Shown: piece by piece, positions 22,401 to 34,400 of the stretch
Layout: each line of letters begins with the position of its first letter
How positions within the stretch are numbered: position 1 is the first letter of the stretch
Source: Anthonomus grandis grandis
Taxonomy: Eukaryota > Arthropoda > Insecta > Coleoptera > Curculionidae
Reading direction: 5' to 3'
Assembly (NCBI RefSeq): GCF_022605725.1
Contig: NC_065563.1
Location: 8,830,518-8,894,517, forward strand
Length of the DNA: 64,000 nucleotides
Program-made: the position numbers and the translations under genes
The notes under the pieces: generated by a model
Database searches by the model: none
Seen by the model: the letters and a program-made list of their open reading frames with translations, nothing else
Told to the model about the DNA's origin: nothing

Positions 22401-25400
22401 GTACAAAGGTACGTTATAAGCAGAGTAATTTTCTACCTCTGTCGGGGATTCCCATTAATCGATACTGAGAAGTTTCTCTCGTCGCGCGTTGGCACCGAGG
22501 CCGCCGGGGATTTCCAGTTCTCGACTCGACGAGAATTTTTATAGAACATGCAAAATGAGATGACCGGTAGTTTTAGATTGGACATTGCGTTTTATTGTGC
22601 GAGTGCGAGTTTTAGTAGTTTTTTTGGTAAAATGACGGATAAGCGCAGTGCTATAAATTTGAAAGAAAAAATAGACATTAAAAGTATTGAAAGTGGCATT
22701 AACAAATCGGAAATTGCGAAAAGGAAAAATATGGCAAAAACAACAGTTTCTACAATTTGGAGCAATCGCGAAAAAATCAAGGAAGCAAGTGAAAATAAAT
22801 CGCAAAGAATTAAGAAAATTAGGAATCCCGTACGCCCAGATGTGGATCAAGCTCTTATTCGATGGTTTGAGGTGAGAAGAACCGAAAATATTCCTATAAG
22901 TGGACCACTTTTAAAAGCAAAAGCGGAAGATTTATCTAAGGGATTACACGGTGGAGATTTTAAGTGCTCTACGGGTTGGCTCGAGCGTTTTAAAGTTCGT
23001 CACAACATCAATGTCGGCAAAGTGTCCGGTGAAGCAGGAGATGTTAGCAGGGAAGCTGTGGTGAACTGGTTAACCGAGAAAAGGCCAAAAGGCAAAGAGG
23101 TATTGCACAAAAATACAGCTGTAAAGATATTTTTAATAGGGATGAGACCGGACTATTTTACAAGATAACTCCAGACCGTACACTGAAATTTAGAGGAGAA
23201 AAGTGTGTGGGAGGCAAACAATCAAAGCTAAGATACACCGTTTGGGTTTGTGCAAATATGACAGGTAGTGAAAAATGTAAACTTCTTGTCATACGAAATA
23301 CGAACGACCGAGGTGCATGAAAAATATTATAAACCTGCCTGTTATTTATAAATCGAATAGACGCGCATGGATGACTTCAGACATTTTTATTAATTATTTG
23401 AAAGAGTGGGATGAAAAACTAAGACGTCAAAAAAGAAAAATATTGCTTCTAGTGGACAATTGTGCAGCTCATCCAAAGAATGTGTAATTTGACAAATATC
23501 AGATTCGAATTTTTGCCTCCCAATTGCACTTCTGTCATACAACCAATGGATCAAGGCATAATAAAATGCCTGAAAACCTATTACCGTAGATATTTTATGT
23601 ATCGCCTAATTCAAGCATTGGATAGTGAGGAAACGTTAAATCTAACAATTCTAGACTCGATAAAAATAATTGCGAAATCTTGGAATGAGGTTTCACAAAA
23701 AACGATTTAACCCTTAACTACTGTGGTGCGGTCACCATGACCGCAGCGCTTATCAAGATCTCTAAAATTTGCCCCCTCTCAAGTTATAATGCCTTGGGCG
23801 TCCTTGTACCTTTAAATTAGTACAATTCAAGAAAGCAGTGCGAGTACGTCGTGTTTTATGTCTCTATTTTTTTAGTTACGCCGAGTTAAATTTTTTTTGC
23901 GGTCATAGTGACCGCAGTACAGTAACGGTGAAATATTTTATTCTTTGCTTGTAACGAATATTCAAATTTATTATGGCTAATGATGCGCCAGGTCCGTCAA
24001 AAAAAATTCGGTTTTGCGATACTGATTTTGAGTCTACAGGTTTAAGGTGGTTAGATGAAATCGAAAATGAAATGTTGACTGCAATTGAGAGTGATGAAGA
24101 TAGTGCCAGTGAAAGTATTTATGAACCAAGTGAACATGACACTGATACAGAACAGGAAGGGGAAGAAGAGGAGTTTGCCAATACCGACGAGCAGGAAGAT
24201 TCTGAGGATTATGAGGAACCGGTAAACCAAGCTTCCAAAAAATCAAGAAATTTCTATGGCAAAAACCGATTCAAGTGGTCATCTGAGAGCTTTACATCGC
24301 GAAGCCGAACTCCAAAGCACAATATTGTGCTTCGTTTACCAACTCTACGAGGATCCGCTAGTCTGTTAGGGCATGAAGCACAACCTTTTGCAGTTTGGAA
24401 CTTGCTGATCACGGATGATATGTTAAAAACTATTTTGCATTGGACTAATGAGAAAATAAAGAAACAAAGGGCCAATCTAAAAAATTCATCAAGATCAGAG
24501 CATCAAGATTTGGACATTGTTGAGTTAAAAGCTTTTATCGGCCTGTTATTTTACAGCGCAATTTTTGTGTCAAATCATGAAAATATATCCAGAATATTTG
24601 CAACCGATGGCACTGGACGAGAAATATTTCGATGTGTGATGAGTAAGCAGAGGTTTGCATTTCTATTAGCGTGCTTACGCTTTGACAATTCTTTAGACCG
24701 AAATATCAGGAAACAAGAAAATCCACTTGCTGCAATATCTGAACTTTTTGATCAGTTTATCAAAAATTGTCAGACTCTATATTCTTTGGGAGTAAACTGC
24801 TGCATTGATGAGATGTTGGTCTCTTTTCGAGGAAGGTGCAGGTTTAAAATGTATATGCCCAATAAGCCATGCAAATATGGAATCAAGATCGTATGTATGA
24901 CAGATGCACGTACACACTATTTTTTTAATGGGTATATATATACTGGAAAAGACTCTGATGGATTTGGTTTGGAAGAACATTTAAAAAAATTTAATAAACC
25001 AACGCAGTCTGTATTGAGATTAGTACAACCAATAGCTGGATCAAATCGAAATATTACCGCCGATAACTGGTTTACTTCTTTAGAACTTGTCGAGCAATTA
25101 AAGAATCGGAAACTTACGTATGTCGGAACTGTTAAAAAAAATAAAAAAGAGATTCCCCCAGATTTTTTACCTAAAAAAGACAGAAAAGTTGGTAAGGATG
25201 GAACTTTATTTGGTTTTACTAAAGACGTAACCTTAGTTTCATATGTTCCACAAAAAAATAGAGCAGTGATTCTCGTATCATCCATGCACCATTCGACATC
25301 ATTTGACGATGGCACGGAAAAGCCAGAAATTGTAACCTACTATAACTCTACGAAGGGCGGGGTAGATGCCATAGATGAAAAATGTGCCAAACACTCTACA

Positions 25401-28400
25401 AGTCGCCGTACAAGAAGATGGCCTATGGTTATATTTTTCCGAATCTTGGACATAAGCGGAGTAAATGCCTATATTCTTCATCAGAGTTATAAGAACAATA
25501 AAGTAATGGAAAAAACCGACTTTATTAAAATTCTTGCTAATGAGCTTGTCAGGCCGCATTTAGAAAGAAGAGCCAATAATCCAAGAATTGCTCGAGATCT
25601 ACGGTCTACAATAAAAAGAATTCTAAATATTCCTGAAGAACGTCTGGAACAGGTGGAAATGGAAAAATTGGAAAAAAGGAAAACGTGTTACACTTGTCCT
25701 TCAAAACTAAAAAGAAAAACTTTTCATTTGTGCTACATGTGTACAAAACCCATTTGTGTTGAGTGTTCGACAAAGCTTTGCATAAACTGCAGGCATAATT
25801 TGTAACTTTTTTAACATGTGCAATTTTTTTTAGATAATGTTGTTTATGTAATGTTAAGTTTTTTTTTGTAACTCCATACCTTTATCTTTAAGAAAAAATA
25901 AGCCATATTATTTTAGAATTATTACTTTTTGTTTAATGTTTATTTTAAAAAAAACTGTAAAATTTTGAAAAAAAAGCCTTATGAAATAAAAACATTTAAA
26001 AAAATATATATATTTACTGGTTTTGTTTGTTTACCTTCGATTTTCATTAAAAACCTTTTAATATTTATTATAAATAATAAAACAATATGAAAAACACAAA
26101 AATATATTTTTTGGCGGTAATTATATTTGCGGTCACCATGACCGCACTACATGCGTAACGCTATTAAATCGACACTACAGTAGTTAAGGGTTAAAACTGC
26201 TTTCGACATGCTGGTCTAGTGAAATCGATCGAGGAGTTTGATTCAGATGATAACTTGCCTCTGAATCAGTGGTACGAGAAATATAAAAGTGTTGATGATG
26301 ATGACTGGGATATTCCGCTAAGTTATTGGTTGCAAAATCACTGCCAAGACGTAACTACTGTAGAAAAATATATTCCTGAACTAGATAATTTTACGACCAT
26401 CGACGATAATCTGGTAGCAACGGAGACCGTAACGGATTGCGACATTATTGCCGAAGTTATAGAATCAAACTGTTTAACGAATTATTTAAGTTCCGATAAC
26501 GAAAGCGGCGATGATGATGGACCAGTGAACGAACCCATTCCAAGTTATTGTGAAGCACTTTGTGCAATTAAAACTGTTACGAATTTCTTACAATATACTG
26601 ATTACGGATCTTATGATACAATTTTACAAGTCTCGTTAAAAGTTGAGAAGCACATCGAGAATTTCAAATTGTGTAGAAAAAATCAGCAACAAAAATAACA
26701 CGTTATTTTTTTGAAAAATCGTAACTAATAAATAGTACAGATTTATTTTGATTACATATGTATATGTATCCTATTTTAATGTTATATGTTACATGTTACA
26801 TATTAATATTATATCTTTTTTTGTATTTAATACTTAGAATGTATTTTTTGTTAATTTAGTCCTTTAATTAAAACAAATAAATCTTTACATATTTATTTTT
26901 ATGGGTTTCTTTTATAGCGTACCTCCGGTTATAAAGTACTGATTTTATTCACCCTAGAGGGTACGTTATAACCGGAGTTCACTGTATTTAGTTGTATTAT
27001 ATAGGTATTTATTTATTACCATTATTTGGTATACCTGGACACGTTGTCTTAATATGTTTTTAATCCTTATAGCTATAAACAATATAAATGATCAGTGACC
27101 ACTGCTATTACAGTAATAAACGAAAATATAGTAAAAATTATACTCATTTGTAATGACGCCATTTTTTTGCAGCATTATAGAGCAATAAATTAGCAATTAC
27201 ATTAGCAACCAATTAAAATAATTATAAAATATTTAATTCCAAAATATTTAAAGCAAAAACACTAGTACTAGGTATAATAAATAATCTCAGCCGAAGACAA
27301 ATTGTGTTAATTGAAATGTTTATATTTTATAATAGTATTTAAAGACTTCAGGCACATTTGTGCTACTTGGGATATTTACCGAAACAATATCGAAAATCAA
27401 AATTAATCAAAAAAACTCACCACTTCTTGCACCGTAGACCTAACCACACAAACCCCACTCCTCCTCACCTCGTCCAGCTGAAACCTCAAATCGGAGATCT
27501 CCTCCAAGTATTTATTTTCGATGGCCCTCACCTCCAACTTCTCCCCGATCTTCAACAAACCGTTTAACTCAGTGCGCACTTCGATTTCGATGTTCCGCAG
27601 CCCCTTATCGCCGATATCCTCCAAACAATGTTTCGCTAATTTCTGCGAGAAATTGGCGAGAATTTCTTTAAACCGTTCCACGTCCTCTTTGGTATTGAAA
27701 ATGTTCGTTTCACAGTCGCCCCCCGGCCCTGGTTGGCTCGACAGTAGAAAATCCCCGCTCAAGTCCGCCTCTGAACTCGTACCAGACATTTTTCTACTTT
27801 GTTGACTGAATATTTCTTCTGAATAGCTGAAATTAGGTTGTTTGTATTGCCGATATACGAGGTATATTGAGAGCATTTTAATATTTATGTTTATAGTTTT
27901 TATTTATGGAGGCTATAAATAGAACTTGGATTGTGAGTTTTGTAGTTTGAGACACTGAGGATTTTTAATGCAATTTAGGCAATTTGAGAAAAAAAGTTCA
28001 CTTTAACCATAAATTAGTAAAAGAAAAAATCTTTTACTTACTTCTTTTCCAACTCCACACACTTCTTCTCAAAATACGTCCTTAACTCCTCCACTTCTGT
28101 GGTATGTTTCCTCTCCAGTTCCTCCTTTAAGTCCATTAGTTCTGTAGACCCACATTTGATATTCTCCAATAAGTTCCTTAGCCTAGTTAGTTCAGTCTCA
28201 TATTCTTCTTTATTTTGGACCATTTTTTCCTAAAAAGGACCCGATTACTATTAACTAAACCAGTACTAGTAATTTAAGTAAGTACCTTTAATTCTACGAG
28301 TTCTTCATGGAGCTTTGTTGCCTCTCCATTTTGAGTATCACATTGATGTTCCTCCACCATTTTTGAGGTTTCTCTTACGGTATTTTGTAATTGAGCGATT

Positions 28401-31400
28401 TCCTCCTTGAAAGTTTCTACTTGGGCAAGGAGTTCTTTACGTTCGTTCGCTGCCTGGTCCAAGGACTCACTGAGTTTTTGTATCAGATCATTTTTATATA
28501 TTATGGCACTATTATATTCCATTAACTGAAAAAAATTCAATGAACTATATCAGAAAAAGACAATTTCCAGAAAGTCGAGATAAATTTAGAAATAAAACTT
28601 ATACAGGTCTTGTCCTCTTTCAAATGGTCAAAAATGCTAGATTATAAATACATAAAGAAGTAGAGCCATAAAGAAATAGGACATCGATGGTCGGAAGTGC
28701 ACCCAAAATACAGAGTGGTGAGGCACTTTTTGTGAAATTGCAGGTTAATTGACCTGTCCAGGGACGGATTTGCAGCACATGTATGTTAATTTTTTTATAA
28801 ATAAAAGGTATGCCACTGTCTTTTTTTGAAAAAAAAAATCAAAACTTTTTTGTCACAACGAAAAGTTTAATATCATTTATACATGTTATGTCTTAAGAAA
28901 CATGTTAAATAAAAACCTTTTATTATCTGTATATAAATCTCTTGTAGAATCCTTATTAAGATATGGGATTGTTGTATGGGGTGGTATGTATAAGAGTACA
29001 TTGAGTTCGTTGAATGTTGTACAAAATTATTTGCTAGAAGTAATTTATAGAAAAAATAGGCTTTACCCTACGAGGTTGTTATACTCTAAGACTATTTTTG
29101 ATGTACGGTCCTTATACATAGGGTTTCACGAGATTCTCGAAATTCGAGATTTTTCGTCTCGTCTCGATTTCGGGACGAGATCGAGACGAGACTGAGGTTG
29201 TTTTTTCGAGACGAGATCGAGAAAATCACTTCGAGATTTTTCGAGATCGAGAAATTTTTTCGAAATTTCTCGATCTCGAAAGACTGTAGATCCTGCAATA
29301 ACTCAACAGCCTTTAAAAGGTTAGAAGAATGAAAATGAAAAACTATGTTGGGAAATAAATTTAATTCATTTTAAACATAAGAAAATTAACAAAGCAAAGG
29401 TAAAAACTCAAATAATTTTATATTTTTAAAGGAAAAAAACTTCTAAACTAAAACATAAATTCTAAACATTTAAAAATGAACAAAACATAAAATAAAGATT
29501 AATAGAAATACGAAAAGTATAGATAACAAAATTATTGCTTATGCACTCATAAATATATCTTTGCTGCATAGCTAAGAATTTAAACATAGTAAAAATTGAG
29601 CCGATTCTCCAGTCAATCGGCTTCGTTCTTTTCTAATTGTCAGTGTTGCCCTTGAGAACAGTCTTTCTGCAGGAACTGAAGTGGCTTGTATACCTAAAAA
29701 ATCACGAGCCATTTTCGATAAATGGCTTCGTTCTTTCTTCACCACTCTAAAATATCTTGATTGCCTTCAGCTCTTTTAGATAAACAATATTCATCAATTT
29801 CTTCTCTCCAGTTCTCTCTATCGCCATTGCTTTTTTCAAACAAACTTTGCAGATTAAGGTCATCAGTATTGTCATCAATATCATCGGTGAAAGGTTGAGA
29901 TGCTAAAGGAATATCAATATTAGAACTAACGTAATACATTTCTTTATACAAGTTTTCGAATTTAGTTATGGCTTCTTGTTTTAAGTTTTTTCCCCAGTTC
30001 GTAAAGTTAAATGTCTCAGTCTAACACAATATATCCAATTGGTTTTTGAATAGTGTCTGACGATTTTATCCCTTGCTGCTTGAAGAGCTTCTATAACTTT
30101 TTCGTCGGTTGTATTCCTATTTGGACAATTATCCAGTCCAAAAGCCCAGGTTTCCAATTTATCTAGAAGCATATTAACTCCTAAGACGACCATAGGTAAT
30201 GTGCAGTATTTTTCGCCTTGAAATGAATCGGATAATGTTTTAAAAACTTTTAAATAATTAAAAATGCTGCTTACTAGCTCCCAATCTTGAGACGAAATAA
30301 GATAATCCTTTAAGTCATCATTATTTTCACACAAAATATTTAGAGGTTTTTTCATTCTTAGAGCCCAGTTTACCATATTTAATGTTGAATTCCATCTCGT
30401 TTTAACATCAATTACTGTTCCGATCTTTTAATTTTAAGAGCTAGCGTTCTAATATTATCTACTGCCGATTTATTGTTTACATCAACAATTTTAGTATCGG
30501 CAAGTTTTTCGTAATTCTCGTCTTCATCATCAACAGAAAAAATGTCAAGGTCTTTTGCGTCTGTCACGCTACTGTCAGCTTTTATAATTTTAAGTAGATC
30601 TTGTACTGCTAGATTTAAAACGTGGCTAAAGCAAACGAAATGATTGTCTTTACATTTTCAATCATGTTAGATAAATACTGAGCAAATGTAAAATTTGATG
30701 CTGCACTATCTGTAGTTATACCTTGAATCCTTTGTTTAATCTCGTATTTGTTAATTACACTGTCAAATATGTTGGCTATTTCGACACCCGCATGCTGTCT
30801 CAGCGCTGGGATAAAATCCAAAACAACACTTTTTAATTTCCAGTCTCGATCAATGAAATTAGCTGTGATGCCGTAAAATGACACGTTGGCATTGGATGTC
30901 CACGAAATATTTGAAAACGAGAACAGAGCTGTACATGTTTCATCTTCAAAAAATCTGAATAGAAGATATTTTTTTATGGCCAATTCTATTATGAGATCTT
31001 CAAATTCTAGTTGATTAAATCCTCCAAAAGTAGATGTATTAGACGTAACCTGAAACAGATTTAAAAAATCTGCATAACTCTGATGAAGGGCTTATTGAGT
31101 TATAATACACCAGTAACAATACGAGTTTGGTTCCCCGACGTATAGTACGAATACAAGTATATAAATGTAAATGAAGAATATTTCAGTGATGTAAATAATT
31201 ACACTATAGGCAAAAAAATGTGAAAACTTACCCTCGAACGATTTAGCATTGTTTTTATGTCGATTTGACTTTGACCTTGGGCTTCAACAAATTTCCTCGG
31301 TTTTTCTTTTTCTGGTGGATATAGTAACTGATAATATTTTTCATATTTGATTGTAAATGCCTTTTTAATCCGAATGTGTTTGATTTGGTCATTTTTATTT

Positions 31401-34400
31401 TCTGATTACACAACTTGCATACACCTTCCTTATCGTTATTAGCTTTGTTTATACAAGTAATAATAAAGTACTGTCCGGGTCCATTTCCACTTAACTTTTT
31501 AGAAACCTCGAAACTTGAAGCATCTGATAGTTCTAATGCCTTCTGAACTTTGGAAGGTTGTATTGTTTTGCCTTTGCAAGACGTAGACGCTTGGCTTACA
31601 ATGTTTTTTGTCAATCTTTTTCTCTTTTTTTGATTTGGTAATGCACTAGAATTATCACTAGAGTTATTAATCGAATCATTGCTACTGACAATAATTTCAC
31701 TCCCACTATCGCTAAATTGGTTTTCCTCTTCGCTTGATTGTTTATTGGAATCACTGGTTTGATGCGAAGGTCCCGGAGTATCCATTATCATTCAAATAAA
31801 AATCTGGATAAAAGTGGGGCAAATAAAACTCACCTAACAATATTCCTGATAAGCGTATACATCTGAGTCTGAACCAATACTTTAAAATAAATTTACTAAT
31901 CTAATCACACCAAAAGACACATACTAAAATCTATGTAATGATTATTATATTACTCCTTCGTTTGGCAAAAAATAACAAAGTATATAGTGCACCACTTAGC
32001 AGTCAGTGTTAGCACGGACTGGCGGTCTCTTCACTCGTCACATAAACAAAGGACCTTTGAAAATTGCCATACAAAAGCAGCCGGCACTTCTGCAGGTGTC
32101 AGCTAAAAAACCTATTAATTATTGTTCTAAAAGACACAACGATAATTAAGATAAGAGGTCCCGCTCAGTTCGAAAATCGCGTGAAAAACAGGGCATTTTT
32201 CGGACCTTCAAACTCGGCTAATATGTAACAATTTTTAAATGTATAAACCATTTTGGATACATCAAGGATTACTCTTTATATTGGTTGTTTTAATTTTTTG
32301 AAATAAAAAAAAAAAATGAAAATATCACCTGCTAAAGATGATGAAAATTTGCCTTTTTTTATTGCCCTGTAGATGCCATTATGGAGTATTTAAAAAAAAA
32401 ATAAAACAACCAACATCATCATTTGTCCCTTCTCTTTAAGACCCATTAAAAAAAACATGCTATTTTCTATAATTTAGTAGATCTTGTGTCCAAAAGAAAA
32501 GAAGTTACTAAATTTTAATTTTAAATAATTTTAAATCCATAGATAAAATATTATTATTAAAAAATAAACGATTCGTTTGGATTTGTACTTTTTTAAATAA
32601 TATATTTTATTTTCGGGTCAAATTTTGCGTTTTTTTTTTTGGTTACACGTGGCATTTAGTGTTTAGTTCACCTATAGCTCTGTATTTTTTTTTAAAGTAT
32701 TTTTTTACAGAAATAAAAATCTAGTATAGACTTTATATACAACATGATATTTTTTAATAATAATTGATTGTTTGTTTAAATTGTATGTAATTGTTTTTAA
32801 CAATTTCGAGACTCTCGTCGAGAGATTTCTCGTCTCGATGAAAACCTACTTAAACATCTTGGAGATCAGTATTTTTGTATATAAAAATTGTGAATTGAAA
32901 AAATATGTAAATCATAAGTATGAATCAAGAAATAAAACCAATAATTTTATAGAATTACCTAAAAGTAATACTAATGCAAATTTGAGATTTGTTAATAATT
33001 TTGCACCCAAAAGAAATACTCTTATTCCCCTTGAAATTAAAAATTGCCAAAAAATTGATTTTTTTAAGAAAACATGTCGATCATATATTTTTGAAACCAT
33101 AGAAAGTGTTAAAAAACTCTTTTAGATGTGAGTTTAAGTTTGCAAGTGTTAATTAAGTAAGTATGCAAATTTAAAGTCTGGCGGTTTTAGAAATAATTTT
33201 TAAATAACTTGGGTATATTAATAGGTATTTAATTTAAATTTGATTAAATTTTTATTGGAAATTGTGATATTTCTTATAATTTTATTTTATTTATTGGGTA
33301 ACAGTACTACACATACAGGTGTTAAGTCATCTAGGTGAGTCGCTGTTATTTATTAGTTTGGAATATTGTAAAATTGTCTGGGTATTAAATGTTTCATAGT
33401 AAATTTTTTGATTAGGATAAACACTTTGGATATATTAGTTTAGTTAAGCTTTAATTTTTTTTCTTTTGTGTGTATATTAGATATTTAGATACTACATGGG
33501 GTAGATAGAGGGTTACTGTACCTACCAAAATTATAATTATTATTAAATTAAAAAATAAATACTTTAACTAAACAATTATTTAAACCAAAGAAAATTAAAA
33601 AACAACTTAAGTAATAAAAAACAATTTAAACAATAAATAATAAAAAAATTAAACAATAAACAATCTAAACCAAATGCTCAGTGTCCTCCATGCACACATT
33701 TTCTGCACCTGTTGACTTAAGATGCCCGTACGCGAGCAAGAACCCCTGCTCATCGTTTCTCAGAGAGTCCGTAGGCACCACAACTGCAGCAACTAGGCCT
33801 TCTCTGTTGGTTAGAGGTGTTGCGTAGATAAGCTGTTCCATGGCGCCCCAGACAAAAAAGTCTAGAGGTGTCAGATCATCAACCCTATACAAATAGTGTG
33901 TATAGGGTTGTTAACAGTTTTAACTCCCTGTGAGTGTTTATTTAATTATAATAAACAAAAGTTTTTATCTGTAATTGTCCTGCGCCATCTTTTATGTTTA
34001 CATTTTGAGATCATAGCTGCGTTCCAGTTTATTTGTTTGTTTCATTATTTATACTGACATGTCAAAGTGTTTTAAATGTAACGCGGATTGCATTTTAAAA
34101 GAGGACAAAAATGCACTCTTCGGATATCCATGTGACATCTGCGAGCAAGTGGTGTGTAGAAACTGTTCAAGTGCTATGGCTTCGGAGATCCGAGTAAGTC
34201 GTGTTTTGATTCATATCTGCACAGATTGTAGGCTTTTAGTAAAAAAGTTGCCGCTTCTTAATGGAAAAATTGCACATCTAGTGGCTGAAGTTGAATCCTT
34301 AAAAGGCGAAGTTAACAAAAACAAAAAGTCTGTTATGGAATCAACTGAAACTCTTCGAATTTTGAAGTCAACTGATAAAACCAAAGCTTTGGAGGAAAAT

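Larger units (their letters stand above)
23711..26190 (+). mobile_element. Complete piggyBac-like transposon
   Basis: 2,480 bases flanked by the canonical TTAA on both sides (23707-23710 and 26191-26194). The terminal inverted repeats start CCCTTAACTACTGT with one mismatch before TG. Three copies of a 17-base palindrome lie subterminally. It encodes one intact transposase. The piggyBac sits inside a dead Tigger. Confidence 0.95.
22632..26698 (+). pseudogene. Tigger transposase, frameshifted and split by piggyBac
   Basis: The N-terminal part (22632-23168) reads MTDKRSAINLKEKIDIKSIE with CENP-B-like helix-turn-helix domains and CSTGWLERFKVRH. After a frameshift come IFNRDETGLFYKITPD (first D), KRKILLLVDNCAAHP (second D) and SVIQPMDQGIIKCLK (third D). 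The piggyBac lies at 23711-26190. On the far side NCFRHAGLVKSIEEF resumes and continues to 26698. At least three frameshifts are present, and the rejoined target site reads a TAA in frame, so the gene was already damaged when piggyBac arrived. Confidence 0.85.
22218..26984 (+). mobile_element. Tigger/pogo element carrying a nested piggyBac
   Basis: The left end CAGTGTACTCCGTCTATAGC and right end (reverse strand) CAGTGAACTCCGGTTATAAC are matching terminal repeats flanked by TA (22216-22217 and 26985-26986). Subterminal copies of a CCGGTTATAACGTAC-like motif recur near 22258, 22340, 22390 and on the right near 26930. Without the piggyBac the element is about 2.28 kb. The transposase is frameshifted in several places. 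Confidence 0.88.
29119..32848 (-). mobile_element. hAT transposon with BED-type transposase
   Basis: The terminal repeats are TAGGGTTTCACGAG on the left and TAGGTTTTCATCGAG on the reverse strand at the right. The flanking 8-bp duplications are CTTATACA (29111-29118) and CTTAAACA (32849-32856), differing at one base, the TSD size expected for hAT. The coding strand is minus. The ends are rich in CGAGA/TCTCG motifs. Confidence 0.85.
28869..33130 (+). pseudogene. LINE RT C-terminal tail, split by a hAT element
   Basis: The left part (28900-29118) reads LLSVYKSLVESLLRYGIVVW and KTIFDVRSLY. The right part (32849-33122) reads ILEISIFVYKNCELKKYVNH and FVNNFAPKRNTLIPLEIKNC and ends with ESVKKLF*. 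Removing the hAT and one 8-bp target copy joins SLY to ILE in frame. The family is a LINE with the usual C-terminal region after the RT. The RT core itself is missing. Confidence 0.75.

Noticed and set aside
26219..26698. A free-standing acidic 159-aa gene
   Set aside because: It continues the Tigger transposase in frame after removal of piggyBac (NCFRHAGLVKSIEEF), so it is that protein's C-terminus.
27521..27805. Plus-strand frame opposite exon 5
   Set aside because: Shadow of the minus-strand exon with consistent donor and acceptor sites.
32772..33125. A separate 117-codon gene
   Set aside because: It straddles the hAT right end, and the portion after 32849 is the continuation of the LINE tail at 28900-29118.
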